Shown here: in pieces, positions 23,040 to 37,283 of the stretch
Layout: each line of letters starts with the position of its first letter
Numbering within the stretch: the first letter of the stretch is position 1
Source: Zingiber officinale
Taxonomy: Eukaryota; Streptophyta; Magnoliopsida; Zingiberales; Zingiberaceae
Length of the DNA: 64,000 nt
Assembly: GCF_018446385.1 (NCBI RefSeq)
Contig: NC_055986.1
Span: forward strand, 28,951,593 to 29,015,592
Reading direction: 5' to 3'
Translations under genes and position numbers: made by a program
Notes under the pieces: model-generated
The model's database searches: none
What the model saw: only the letters and a program-made list of their open reading frames with translations
Told to the model about the DNA's origin: nothing

Positions 23040-26000
23040 ATGGTGGCCGCTCGCATGACGCCTTCTTCTTCCTCCTCTTTCGCTTGGCCGCGGTCCTTCC
23101 TGTTTCACTACCCTCAGACGCATGAGCCTTCATCTAGGAACTTTCCGTTGGCCTCTTCTTTGAAGAGGCTCTCGCTCGACGTAAGGAATAGCCGAAGACT
23201 GGTGACTGCCGGAGCCAAGAAGAAGAAGAACAAGATCGATTCCCATAGCTTCTACGCGAGTCCAGAAGAGGCCACCGGGCCCTTCCCTGAGGCTGTTCTG
23301 CTTAAAAAGGTCCGACCTTGGAATGACTCTTTTGAAGTTTTTGCTTTCAAGTTACATTTCTGGCCGCTTCAAATCTTTCAGTTGATTCAAAGCATTAGGG
23401 ATAATATTAACCATTTGGTTTTGGAATTGGTGAAATTGGGTAGAAATATAATTTTTTGTGCCTACTATCTAGTTGCGTAGAGAATACTGCAAAGTTAAGC
23501 TGTCCTGGTTTTGCTTCAATATGACAACGCTGACACAATTATTGTTGACAAGTAAGGATGCCCTGTATCCACCCTCTACTTTCAAGTAAAAGTAAATTAA
23601 ACTACAAGTAAGGATGTTCACTTATTTCAAGATTCAACTTTCCTCAAAAGAAATATAAATGCACAATTATACATGAATTACAGGTTGAGAGTCACATAGA
23701 CGATATTATTGTTGTATCTAGTAGCATCAAAAATACTTCCATCTAAATGCTTGGGCTGCCAATTGCATAGGCATTCATTAAGATGAGAACTGCCAGGTCA
23801 AGGCTCTTGCGGTTCATATCGGTTCATATGTTCTTGTTTCTGACTTGCACATACAACTTAGTCTCAACTCTGAATTTGACTTAATCACTTTCTCCTGCAA
23901 TCAGAAAACTGTTACTGAGGATGGCAGAGTTTTGCCTGAATTTGCTGATGTCGAAGAAGGTTAAGTTTGCAATCTTAGTCATTTGGTAATGCATCTTACA
24001 GTTACTTGCAGTTCTAGTAATGGAAACTGATGCTTCATTTTTTTCACAGAAAAACTTTACGAGTTTTTGAGTCTTCAGCTAGAGAGCGACTTAAATCTTG
24101 AAAGAAGTGAGCATTTTAATCTTTATGTAACTTTGATTCCTCTTTCTTGGAAATTAGTCAGTGATTTTTGTCACTTGCTTCACTACATATTTTTTATATC
24201 ACCTTTGAAACACATGTTACCTTTTAGGGAAGAAGATCATTATTGCCTCAGGTTACCGTAAAAAGTCATCTAAGCAGTTTTTATGTAATCGTGTAGAATT
24301 GTTAACTGAGACATCCTAATTAATATTTTATCTGCAACAATATTCTGTATATGTGGTTCCAGTAGAAGATGACTAGATCCTGAATTAGTTAACATTACAA
24401 AGGAAACTATGGATTTTCAATCATATGTTGTTTCTTAAACATTACCTTATTTTACTTCTATTTGCAGTGCGTCACTATGAAGTGGTGTATCTTATCCATG
24501 AAGACCATGCTGATGAGGTCGACAATGTCATTTCCAAAGTTCAAGGTATTATCTGTACTCATTTAACCAAACCATTTAAGTTGTATTGTTTGGATGATAT
24601 AGCCTTATTGTTAAACAAACTGTATTACTACTTACGGTACTCCTTGATATGTTTCTGATTGTTACATTCTTGCTTCTTTTGAGGGTGACAAGGGAAATTG
24701 TAAGCTATCTTTGTCTACTTCGTTAGTTAGAACTACTTGCTGTCCCAGAATTTTTTTATTAGGATAAGTGCTTGATAGAGAGTCAGACACCAATGGTAAC
24801 GTGGAACACTGGAGCAAAATTGTAAGAGATATTATTTAAGTTTCTTTAAATGTTTTTAAGAGTTCCCATTTTGTTTCTTCCTCTACGAATTTACATGTTC
24901 ATGATTTTATTGAAGGATAATTTTGTGTTACTAGAGAGACTTGATAGTTCTTATATTTCAGAATGAAATGGAATATGGTTGTAAAATATGATTGGGTCCA
25001 AAAGAAATCTGTTTAACCTACAATAGACGTACATATCTTATCTACTAGCCAACTTGAAGGTTGATTATATTGCTGGTTAAATATTTTGGAGTTCTTTTTG
25101 AATCCTGATATAGATTGGGACTGGCAACACAAATTGGTCATATTTACCTGGAATGAGAGGTGGATGCTGTAAAGAGAAGTAGCATCTACATGCAACACTC
25201 TTCAAGAGTAGAGAACAAAACATTATCAAATTCTTGATTTACGGGAATAATATGGGGTCATGAGAGTTGCAATTGTAGATTTCTTTTGAGTTTGATGTGA
25301 TTTTCTCACACTGACTGTCACCACATATCTTTCTCCTATAAACTGTTATTAGTTAGGTCTTACAAAATGGTAATCGTCTTCTGCCATTGCCTTCCAATTA
25401 GGCATTCCTATGTACCAGAGTTCCTTTTAATCTTCTAGGTAGGCAATGTTAATTGATATCTAGTGCTTTTCCCCCCGGAATAGGGGAAGAACCTACAGCT
25501 AAGTTTCTGAGTGTGTCTCACTGGTGGTGCTCCTTGCCCTTTTTGCTATTTTGCATCCAGAGCAATTCCTGATATTGGCAAGGAGCCCTCTCTAGCTCAG
25601 TTTCTGCTTAAATTTCATTTTTTTTAAAAATTTATTACAAGTACCAATTTCCCATTTATACATAATTTAGGGTAGACTATGATTTTGATCCACGGTGAGA
25701 TTTGCTGAAGAAACATTTTGTTGTATGACAGTTTTTTCATGGACTTTTCCTGCATTTTGATGTTTCAACTCTACTTTTGCAGAATTTGTCAGGGAGAAGA
25801 AAGGCAGGATTTGGAGACTGAATAACTGGGGTCTTCGCCAACTCGCATACAAAATAAAGAAAGCAACGCATGCCAATTATGTTCTAATGAACTTCGAGAT
25901 TGATGCAAAGTTCGTCAACGACTTCAAGAGCATGCTGGATAAGGACGAGAGGATCATTCGGCATCTCGTTATGAAACGCGATGAAGCTGTCACAGAAGAC

Positions 26001-26249
26001 TGCCCGCCCCCTCTGGAGTACCACACATTGCGCTCACAGCAGGAAGAAGCCGATGATGAAGACGACGATCTGGACAGTGAAGATGACGATTGGGACGACG
26101 ACATGGAGTTGGAAATGGCTGGACAAGATGACTTCGATGTTGAAGCTGATGACAACATTATAATCATCAACTCTGACGACAAGGAAGACGATACAGATGA
26201 TAGCGCTGGCACAAAGACAATGTTGAAGACCAGTAAGGCAATGAGGTAG
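23040..26249 (+). CDS. RFC3: Plastid bS6-like protein, RFC3 type
   Basis: Exons 23040-23309, 23905-23959, 24050-24106, 24468-24545 and 25783-26249 join in frame to 308 residues, close to Arabidopsis RFC3. Residues 1-~60 are Ser/Arg-rich and acid-poor, like a chloroplast transit peptide. Residues ~128-222 are the bacterial S6 ribosomal fold (RHYEVVYLIHEDHADEV, REKKGRIWRLNNWGLRQLAY, THANYVLMNFEI, DERIIRHLVMKRDEA). After that comes a strongly acidic tail (~235-295, Asp/Glu runs), typical of RFC3 and absent from ordinary plastid S6. RFC3 is known in Arabidopsis as a plastid bS6-like protein affecting fatty-acid composition and root patterning. The first donor (GTCCGA) is weak, but it is the one that fits phase and homology. 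Classic plastid S6 is the alternative; the tail argues against it. Confidence 0.88.
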
Positions 26250-26488
26250 CCTACTAAGCTTGCTATAATGCTTTACTCTGCTTAATGGCTTCCACCTTTT
26301 GGGTAGTTTTGTAATACCTGAATTGTTTGAATTGATACGTAGAACATTAATGTATTATCTTCAGAGCTGCTTAAAAATATTTTTGTGGAGAACTCTCATT
26401 TGTGATGAGATTTCTTTGTCATGCCTCTCTCTTTACCCGCATGCAATATATTACAATTTATTTTATATATTATCAAATGTATTTTGAA

Positions 26489-26597
26489 GGGGAGACTTGG
26501 CATAATGATAAATTTATTATCGTCTGAAAGTGGTGAGGTTGCATATAATAGATAGAACCTTCCTCGAGACTTTTATGCACCAAACATTTTTTTTTTG
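26489..26597 (+). mobile_element. Degraded tRNA-derived SINE remnant
   Basis: GACTTGGCATAATGATAAA resembles the head, and GCATATAATAGATAGAACC with TGCACCAAAC the tail, of a widespread plant SINE type. The box B region is decayed and no clear target duplication is seen. Confidence 0.45.
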
Positions 26598-27029
26598 AAA
26601 GTCATAAAAAATAAGTCACATAGTCATCTCTTTGTTGTACAACATTTTGTAGGAGAAATAGAACTTTTACTATGATCTCATCTCTGTAAAGATAGGAACT
26701 TATTAATGATAAAACACCCCTTTTCCCACAAAGCTCCTAGATTCCACATGTGGTTAGCACACCAATGGCGGGTTTTTTTTCGAACAATATATTATTTGAT
26801 TGGCGCCGAACTTTCCTAGATCATGAAACTTTGCAACGCCTGGTCCAAGTAACATGAAGTTGATCTGTGAAGATAATCAGTTAGCGAAACTGTTCTTAGT
26901 TTCACAAGGACCCTTGTTTGATGGCTCAAGGCTTGATCCTCCCAAGTGTGGCATTTTTGTTTCCTTGTTTGCAATCATGGGGCCTTGTTTTGGTCCTGAA
27001 AGCTCAATTTTGCAGTACCACAAACACTT

Positions 27030-30000
27030 TCACCGGATGGCAGGACGCGGTGGGTGACCCGGCGCAGCATGCTGTTTCTGCAAATCTTTGAATCTTTCGA
27101 TAAGTTCTTGGAAAGTTGGTCTGAGTTTCGGTTCCCTGCAAGCACAAAAAAAATGAAAAATCAATAAGGTTCAGTTATGAATGATAACACATCTACAGAC
27201 CAAGAATTAACCTCTGCCAGCAGCTCTGAATTATCGATACCCATTGCTGGTCCAGATCTGCTGGTAGATCCAACCTTTGATCCATGAACCCTACAGCTGC
27301 AATGACCTGGATAAGTAAAAAAGTTAGACAACGGACCTCTTAGGGAAAATAGGAACTAGATCGATAGACCGATTCTTCTGTTCATGAAACCCTAATAACA
27401 TACAAGTTAAATGTTTTATAAACTCCAATCTTGTTTCACAGAGATTGATAACCAGACATCACTAGTAGCATCTATGCTGATTAGATCGGTCGTATCATTT
27501 GGGGTCTTGTTAACGTTTGAGTCTTGTCATCATACATCTAATACATACTTCATTGGCCATTCATTAGCTCACCAAGTGTATTCGAATTTTTCTCATGAAG
27601 ATCGCCTAGTATGACAAATGGCAACAAGCCGAAGGTATACATGTCAACAAAATGATACTCACCTGCATCGAATTGAGATTATACCAAGGGATTTTCTCAG
27701 TAACAAGCTCCCACAATACCACACCATAGCTGTATACATCCGACCTATTTTTCCAAGAGAATACAAAAAACTACATTAGTCTAAACAACAAAAAGGAGAT
27801 GGATCGGCCATAAATGCCTACAGAATAATAGCTCAGCATACTTCTCGTCTGAGGGTTCATTTCGAAGAACTTCTGGAGCCATCCATTGAGGCTAAATACC
27901 AAGAAAAACATTTAGGGTCATGAATAAGTGTTAAGAGTACAGTACAACAATAGAATCTGTCAGTGTCACTACCGTTCCTTTCCCAGATTTGGTGGTCAAA
28001 TAAGTTTCATGCTTCAGGCGCGAAAGCCCAAAATCACCAACCTGTTTGCAAATATAGGTAACTAATAGAGGATTGTGACTGTACAAAGTGGGATAAGCTA
28101 TTAAGATTTTGATGCAAATTTACCTTGACAGTCCAATTCTTGTCGACCAATAAATTCGATGACTTTAGATCACGATGGATGATTATAGGGTTGGAATGAT
28201 GAAGATAATTCATTCCCCTAGCCTGCCAATATGTGCGCGTTTTCATAACCAACTCAATTCATCAACAACATCAAAACATACAATGTCTACAAAAGCCACA
28301 AATTTTCACAATAACCAAAAAGAAATATGAATGAACTATGCATACGATTTGGGGATTTTAATACAGATACAACTAAGAAGAGAATTTGATTGCACAAGTG
28401 CGCAAACAATGCAAGATCAGGGATGATTGATGCGCACAAATCATACAATAGGAAAGTTGTTCTTTTTTGTTTCATATATTGGAAATCTAAATCTTTCAAG
28501 CAAGGATATCACAAATTACAATAGGAAAGTAGTTCTTTTTTTATTCACATACTGGAAATCGATGGACTAAATCTTCTGAGAATTCATACTCTATTCATTT
28601 CAAACTTCACAAGGAACCCCCAACCATTCACTTGAACACTTCATACTCCTCCCAAACCTTCCAAATGAGACACTGCCATCACCACTAAACATGCAATAAT
28701 TTTAAGAAATGGTCTCCAACATCTAGATCCATGTTCGATTCAATGATCATAATTGAGTCTGAGAAACAGTCTGCCGCCACCATCCTACCATTATGCTTCA
28801 CCTACCTAACTTCCACATGATTTGACACATCCAACTCCGGGTGGGTTTCTTTCACTAAATATCTTCACTCATTTTAGTTTGATTATTCAACAAATAAAAT
28901 CAATGAATTTGTAAGGTTGTAACTAGGAGTTTTTTATATGTTTTATTGTTCAAGAGATACTAATGAAGATATCAAAGATAGGGTAAATGAATGATCGAAA
29001 AGGAGGAGTCAATGAAGTTGTGTGATTGTTGTATGCCTATTAGGGCAAAGGAAAAAAGGCAGGCTTGGAAGATAGTCATAATTATAATTCATATTTTATG
29101 TATAAAATATTTACAATTTTTTTACTATAAAAGATAAGTTATTTTAAAATATATAAAACTTAGATATAACTAAACCTATTTGAAGCTTATATATAATTAA
29201 CTATATTTAAATGTAGACAAATTCAAACAAAAAAAATAATGCAATATAAATTATATTTATATTGCAAAAGATTATATATATAAGACTAATAGCTATTAAT
29301 CAAGATGAAACATAATAAATCTATAAAAATTGTATTTTCCAGGAGATGTGTGTATATATAAATTATTTATTTAATATGATGAAAATTATGTAAATTGTGT
29401 ATGTGAAGCAGTTAAATTAGAATTAAAAAATAATTGCTACTACTAAGCTTTGAATAGGTGACCCACAGTAAGCTGTATTGTTGCCTTTCAGCCAGGCCAC
29501 AAATCCAGTTGCATCCTGTTTTACTGATTTCTGATGTATAACTGGATTAATCCAGTTTTTGCCGGTTTCATAAAATGGACAGGGTTTACCACCTGATCTT
29601 GGTTGAACTGGTTGAATCAGCCAGTCCAGTCTGGTTTTAGAAACATTGATGCCCACCAATACTTTATAGATCAAGGTGCCAGGCAGTTAGGAAAGAAATA
29701 TCAGTATGAATGTTTTTATGTGAAGTTAGTTGGATTCAAATTTCAGAGGCATACAATTTGATTCTGGATTGAGAAACCATACTTACAATATCTAGGGCCA
29801 TGAGGATTTGCTTTCTCCAGTCCAATTTCGTTTTTCTTTGCAACAAGCGAAACAAACTCCCACTGCATTCAAAATTATTGAATTTTAAAACTGAATGTTA
29901 ATAATCAATCTATTTAAATATTTCATCTTGTTTTAATATATAGATATTTCAAACTATTGAAATGAATCCTGCTCCAGTATAACTAAAATTGCACAACAGT

Positions 30001-33000
30001 AGTGGGCAGATAGTATCATCCAACTGCTAAAAGTTCTATACAGCTGTGACAGAAACATAAGAAAGTATCAGTTTGATACTCTGATGCCAATATTACCCAA
30101 ATCTCAGTGGTGGGACAAGAACTATGTACCCAACTCCAAACCGCTGGGATCCATGCTCATGGAACTTCGTCTCATTACTAATTCTATCAAAAGATTGGGT
30201 AATTTTCCAAATGCCCAATGTTCAGTAGTTTTTTTGTTTAAAATGTCTCTTAAGGCTTCATTAATGTCAAAATATCTCCAAAGGTTTTCATTTTATTATC
30301 AAAATGTTCCCTCTCCATATAGCAAGTGAGTAATTGAGAAACTCAATGTATATGAGGGACATAATGCAGCTGAATTATCTTATGTTTCATGCAAGGTTGT
30401 AGCCTAGGAATATGACAACTGGATATTCCTATTCTCCCTTATTGCATATCTAGCTGACCTTTTGATAAGGAAGAGACAACATTTGGAACAAAATGATTCT
30501 TACATTAATTTTGTGCTTTGATTTGAATAGAGAGTTGAGTACCAACCGTGGAAGAAATTCAGTTACAATGCAAAGGCGATTAGGAGAAGCGACCGCACCC
30601 ATAAAAAGAAGTATGTTCGGATGGCGCAGCCTCTTCATGAGTGACACCTTAAAATAAAGCAATATTCAGATTCAGTCAAAAATATATAAATCAGAGAGAA
30701 TAGCCTAACTAGTACATACTAGTCAGTAATATACTCATAAGATTGTAAAAATCCAATTGGAAAAGAGATTCTTATTTAGGAAAGGCATATAACTTGAAGG
30801 CTATTAAATTAGAGAAATTATGAACCAGAGCTTAAGTGTAATCTCGAATTTTCAAGTCTTGGCTACTAATCTCCTTTTTGAAGTTGTGGTTTCATGATGA
30901 GAAATGTCTATAATATTCCTTAGGGAAATGAACAAGCTACATCATTAAGCTCAAAACAAAGCAAACATACTGTACGGTAACAATTGCAATAATCACAAAC
31001 TGAGTTAAGCTAATTATTGAAATCTACAGTTATGGACTTTTTATGGAAAGCTACATGAGATTGGCAAACACCCTATATTGTGAAAAGGGCTGTGAAAATT
31101 GGATAGGATAGATAAGAGTATGAACCATGGAAATTCAAACAAAATTTTATAGAAGAAAACTAGAGACTTACAAGCCATAAGGGAGTCTAGAGTCTGGTTG
31201 GTTGGGTAATCAGGAGTTCGTTTATTGGAATGCATAAACTATATTTTTATGCAAAAATATAAATTCATGAGTAGAATCCTTTGCTATTTCAAACTGAGGA
31301 AGTTTGGTAGCTAGTTTATGTTTATTGTTAATGACCCAGTCAAAGTACCAATTACTGGAACGGAAAAATAAATGGTGTGAACCTCCATCCAAGAGCACAA
31401 GAGTAGTTGAGACTTGAGAAACCAGAGGCAAAAAACTGATGATATAAATGTGCAACTGCCCTAAACTAAAGTGATTGATTTAAGCATAGTGAGATTTTTG
31501 TATGTTTATTTCCTCAATCAGTGTTGAGAAATCTAATCTTCTAATTATCATATATGTCAAACTAAGGACCTTGTAGCTTGTACAACAGAACATGGTTTAA
31601 AATCTCGTATCATACCAGCCGAAACTACCAAAAAGTATCAGTCTGATAAATTAGCGAAACTTGATACTACTCGGCACCAAGACAGTGTCTTCAGTATCAA
31701 GTATCATTCGTGTTACACTCGGCACTCCTTGGCATGTTAAAATTGAGTTATTTTTTTTAAAATAGTTTTTCTTCTAATGGAAAAAAAAAAAAAAAAATGT
31801 ATTTTATCTTTTTTATTTTACTTCTTCATCTCTTTCCTCCTTCCATCTCCAATTTATCACCAGCACTATTCATCGAAACAACGGCATAATACCAAAACAG
31901 TATCGTTCCAATCAAAGACAAAAACATCGACATGGTTCAAGATTTCGAACCGTGCAACAGATATCCACAAAACGTAGAAGTGGAAAGGAAGGGCATATTA
32001 AAAGGGAAGTATGAATAGGCAGAAGGCCATTCCAAGAACCAAATTTGTAAAGGAAAAAAAACTTATTGTCTCATCTTAGTTTCAGAATCTCCAATTTTTG
32101 AGTTAAAACATTGAAATTTAGCTACTCTAATAAAAGAACCTCACTCGCAGAAAAACAAAATATATAGAACAATTTGTCATTGCAAACAACAAACCACATA
32201 AGAAACTTTGGTAGGATCGCCAAAGCAAGCATTATGCCTCGACATATTGATTTATGACCATCGATTTTGCCCAATGAATATTCACATTGAATGAAATGTG
32301 TATGCTAAGTGTCATGGCGTCTACCATTTGATCCACCTTGTGCATGATAAACGTGATATATATCCTAACCTAGTACATCTCATGTGAAATCCTAAGTTAT
32401 ATAATATGCATATGTATTTTTACAGTTATAGACTATCTTAACCTGAACCAAGATTTAAAATACTGGTTCCATTACCAATTTTGAACTATGAATGGACATA
32501 ATATTGTTCTAGTTTTCATATGTCTTGGTATATGACAAGGGTTGGCTAGTCAGGAGTACAGGAAGAGGAAAGAAAGAAAGATGAGGAAAGAAGTAACATC
32601 CACTCATAGCCTCCACCATCACTCTCAACCATTGTTGATTGAGAGGTGGGAAGGGGTCGATAATAGATAGCAAGTCAACAAGTTTCGATGAATGTGTTAA
32701 GAAGTTACTGGGTTGGTAGAGTTTTAGGTTACAAGAAGGGGAGTGTTCTTGATCAATGATAAGCTAGAATACAGGTAAGTTCAACGGTCAAACCAATTTT
32801 AGAGATATGCTGTATCAACGAAGGTAACACGGATTTTGAAAATTAGTAGCAATGATGTTGAGGTCACTCCTTGTCCATCGTTCCTTGCATTGCTTGGTAA
32901 GAAGGTAACATGAAGGTAGTGTTTTATGACCACAATGATTGCAAGATCTTTGATTGGTAGCATCAAGCCCCTTGGCATTGGATCTCAAGCAACTAGCAGC

Positions 33001-36000
33001 AACAATGTCAAGATAGGTTCTTGTCTATTGTTCCGTGTTTCACACAGCATATTGAAACATAACAAAGCATCACCTAACAAAGGTGAAACAACCTTGGTAG
33101 ATGCATGGACAAGACAAGTAAATTTGCCCATGTCAATGCCTTCTCTGCTTTGGTCTACATGCAAAACCGTGTGTTGACCTGACAAGATGGAACTTCACAT
33201 CTTGACTTAAAAATTGCTAATAATATAGTCTTGGATAGAACTTGGTGTGAGAATAAGATTAATATAGTCAACCACAAACAGTTGGGAACAGCATGGTCTG
33301 ATGATGATATACTATCAAAGCAAGAGACTATGATATCAATATAAAACATTGATAAAGAAGTTATGGCTTATAGCTTCCCAAAGCACAGAAAGGTACACTA
33401 CAGCAGCTGAAAATGAAAGAACATGAGGGAGAAAGCTAGAAAATCAGTTAAACCTTCAGCAGTTCAGAATAATGGCTGCAAAAATAGAAGAAATGCCATT
33501 TATGTATAAGAGCAATTAGCTTCTCAATGTGCCAAATATTGATAATGTGTAATGCATGTAGTGTCTTCAACATACATAAAACCAATTTTGTTTCAATCAC
33601 TGACCTCTTGTCTAAAGGAAACTATCAAATCATCAGAATATTCATTCTTTGAGAATACTTTAACTGCAACATCCTGCAAGAAACACAATAGACAGTTTCC
33701 ACACATAAGAAAAGGCACACTGTCGTTTGAACATCAGATCTCCCAATGCCATGATATTAATTGGTAATGGATTAAGAATTTGTTCAATCTGACATTTTTG
33801 GCCCTCATCGAATAAATTTTATAATATCTAAAGCTTCTAGGCTGATAAAATAGATCACATGATTGGAAAACATACACATCACCCACGACAGTGATCGAGA
33901 ATACTACTAGAGGAGCAAGGCATGAACTCTTCCCTCATAAAGAAAGAAATGACTGGGAACACAATTTTTTAATTAATAAAAATAAAAAGGAAAGTAAATG
34001 CTCACCGAGCCATACCACAGAGCATGATACACAGTTCCACAAGAACCTGGAGAAGAAGAAGACATACACGATAAGTGATACAAGCTTAAGCTGTAACAAA
34101 ATTGATGCTACAAACAGTCCATTTATTAGGCAGATCTCTACTGGTTTGATAAATTTAACATTTCTAATCAAGCTTTCTACAAAGTGCTAACACAAGAGAT
34201 GTTGCAGTTAGTTGGCAACAATCAACAAACTTATAAGAATGACTAGTGACAGTAGGACATCTAACTGGAAAATGTTAAGAATTTTACAGTCAGTATACAC
34301 ACAATAATCAGACAAGCAGTCAATCTCAGGAGTTGCTTGAATCTGATGCACAATCAAACTTCCTCGCCCCCCCCCCCCCCCCCCACATCATAGAATGTTG
34401 TAGCAGTAAGGAAGAACTGACACTTTGTTGAGATGGATGATACACTACTACATATGTAAATTCATTTTTTTTCTTTTTGGGGTGATACACTTCTCACCAT
34501 ATGCTATCTTAAAAATTGTATATACGGTCTCTGCTCTTTATTGCTAGATTTTTTTTTTTTTTTTCCAAAGTTCTCTATCTACGTATTCTCTCCCTCTACT
34601 AATATCTGGTTGTGCTAGTTTTATCCATTTAGTATTTCTTGAATGAGATAAATTATCCACATGGTACATCAAATACCTATCTTAGTGATGCTCACCTCTA
34701 CAACAGTTGTTGCTATTCTTCCAAGTTACATCATGCTTTTATATCTATTATTGTGGTTTTCTTTCAGTTGACTCCATTTTTCAGCTCTTCACCCTCTCCA
34801 TCTATTATTTGGGCTTAAGCATTTGGAGCAAGTTTATCAGACCTTTCATATTATTGACTCAATTGTCCTATATGGAAAAGTTCATACTAATAAGCCCCTT
34901 AAATCCCTCTTCACCAGTAAGCAATGTTTTAATCAACAACAAAACCTTTACAACAAAGATAGAGGCAGTCAAAGTTAAAATGTTCTATAAATCAATTTTA
35001 GGAGACAAATTTGCTTTCAGTAGGACATGATACTACCACCTCTACTAATCAATTAAAAACAAAATGGAAGGGAATAATATGAACTTCTATGAAATTTGAA
35101 GTTGGAATTTCCTAAGCCTGGAAAGAATAATTAAACATAAATACAGTCACGTACAAAAGAATTATCACAATTCTGGCCAGATTGCTTCTTAGCAACCAAA
35201 GGGTAAACAAAGAAAGCTAGAGTTGCAATCAACAAAAAGAATCATGCTGATCAGCATACATGCTTTCTTTACAGACTTATTAAACAAATGGATCACAAGA
35301 TGAAGAACTTTACCTTGGCCTATCTGTTCTCCAATTGTAAGATCTTCCCATAATATCTCATAATCTAAGCAGTCGGAATCCATATCCATCCTCTGAACAG
35401 TGCTGCTGCTAGTGCTACAATTGCTGCTAATACTACTCGTGCTGTTTGCATTATGAGAGGAGGTTCCAGAAATATTACATGTATGGTTGTTTTCAGTCAC
35501 CTGGTTGTCTGGTTTTCTACCAGATTCAGATGCTTCTAAATTATGGTCGTCATTTTCTTGATCACTATGAAGCCATGGCCATACAAACTGCTTCTTTGCA
35601 TCATTACCATCATGCTCATGCCCTTTCCAAGGCCATGATATACCCTTATTGGCAAGAAATGACTCTGTCTTGCTTATGAGCTTGAAGATACTGGGTTTTC
35701 CTTGATCTTCATCCTGATTTGATTTCACTTCTTTTCCAGGAGATTTTTCCCCCACTGCATCAGAGGCATCAAAAGGTACCACTTCTTTGGTTGTGCTAGG
35801 CTTAGCTCCACTAGAAGAACCATCCTCCTTATGGTCTGATGAAACTGCATCATGATCACTGCAGTCTCCATCCTTAGCTCCGTTTTCACGTTCCTTACTG
35901 TGCTCGCCTAGTTTTATCCGTGACCAAACTTTGCATGTAACTTTAGTGGCCTGTTTTGGTGATTTTAAAGATCAAGAAAGAATAAAGTAGAAGGTAGATT

Positions 36001-37283
36001 GACATAGCCATGTTCTGTTAAAAGAAATAATTCTTTGAAGTGCTTCAAGGGCATACAATCTTCAGGTTTATAGAATGCAACAAGTTATACTCACCAGCTT
36101 TGTGATTTTGGATGCAATAGCAACTTGAATGGGCTGCTGAAGATCAGAATCATGCTTATTCATCAAACGTATTCTTGGTTCACTTGTACCTGCTTGCATA
36201 TTGGTAGAAGTTGGAGGGGATCCTAAGTCCTGAAAGGACCTTGAATCGCTTGACACGACAATGATGCCAACCAAACTACCATCATCATCATAAAAGGGGG
36301 TGTTGGTGAGAACAACTACAAAACGGTCTCCTAGCTTGTTCTTCACAGGAAACTTTCCTGTCCAACTCTCCCCCATGGTTAAACGTCGAACTATCTTCCC
36401 AGCGATGTTGAAATCACAAGCATCAACAAGCAGCTGAATTGCATGCTTCCCTAAAGCTTCAGATGAAGAATAACCATAAAGCTTTTCTGCTGACTGATTC
36501 CTACAAATGAATTAAGACCATTAAAAAAAATTTGAAATTCACAAGCCAAGATTCTGAGCAGTATGAAACAACAAAAATGACCACACTCTTGTATTACGAT
36601 TTGATCAGGCAATTTATAAATCTATCATCAAATAGCTTCCCGGCAATCCTGTGATACGACTTATAACAGGTTGTTGGCAAGTCTTGCACTAACTTAATGA
36701 TAGACACTGAGTACTTCTTAGGAAAATGAGTACGAAGTGCATGCCCCATCAAAACTGAAACAATTTTGCACTTTCAGCTACACATATTGCACGAAACCGA
36801 TTGTCAAAGGATACAAAAAGGAACCAAAAAAGCATGTTTATGAACAAATAGTAAGAAAAGCATCAAAGAGCTATGGAAGAGAGCTAACCAATAAATTATC
36901 CTGCACTCGGGATCAAATATATGGACTGACTGCCCCATAGATTCCAAAATATTCAGGCACTGCCTTTCCGAGAGGCCAATGTTGACCGCACTATCACCTG
37001 AGCGAATCATGCTCCGGCTCTCCCGGTGCATCATTGACGGGTGCCCAAAGGAACCTGAGACCCTGCCCCATGCCGATGCAGCTCCTTCGAGGCCTCCACT
37101 CTTCGGTCGCGGTAGCGGAGGCGTCATCCGCTGCGGCGACACAGACTGAGACCGGGCGCGGTCGGACCGGCGAGCACCGCCATCATCCACCGGCCTCAGC
37201 TTCGACATCTCCTGCTTCAACTGGGCATGCCCCACCTCCAGCTCCTGGATCTTCTTCAGCAGCTCGTCTGCTGAGATCTCCAT
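27030..37283 (-). CDS. PAS-domain Raf-like MAPKKK (group B2, RAF10/RAF11 type)
   Basis: Thirteen exons in transcription order: 37283-36889, 36500-36095, 35941-35314, 34046-34006, 33673-33605, 30647-30547, 29862-29787, 28222-28124, 28041-27973, 27891-27842, 27744-27663, 27306-27212 and 27135-27030. They give 738 residues in a continuous frame. The N-terminus is a short coiled coil ([19 protein letters not shown]). A PAS domain spans ~105-225 ([38 protein letters not shown]). An acidic Ser-rich linker follows. The kinase domain starts near 460: glycine loop GQGSCGTV, VAVK Lys ~495, HRDLKSSN ~588-595, DFG ~608-610, APE ~633-635. All catalytic residues are present. Arabidopsis RAF10/RAF11 act in ABA signalling and seed dormancy; a similar role here is inference. 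Introns are large (2.96 kb between 33604 and 30648). Confidence 0.9.
28223..29786. other. Kinase intron 7, no further gene seen
   Basis: AT-rich intron. At 29450-29690 it carries a less AT-rich block with repeated CCAGTT/CTGGTT words (ACTGGATTAATCCAG is palindromic), which may be an old repeat. No coding or RNA gene seen. Confidence 0.4.
31585..31975. mobile_element. MITE-like element in a kinase intron
   Basis: The left edge ACATGGTTTAAAATCTCG and a right edge reading CATGGTTCAAGATTTCG near 31931 are imperfect inverted copies of one another. Between them are GTATCA/CGGCAC words like those at the start of the window. It lies within the 2.96-kb kinase intron. An internal A-run is at 31780-31797. 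No coding capacity. Confidence 0.4.
34366..34384. repeat. Poly-C tract in a kinase intron
   Basis: About 18 consecutive C in an otherwise AT-rich intron. Such tracts are prone to length errors in sequencing and assembly. Confidence 0.8.

Noticed and set aside
32926-34190. Small frames within the large kinase introns
   Set aside because: They lie between well-defined kinase exons, some overlap exon 5 or exon 4 on the other strand, and none resembles a known protein.
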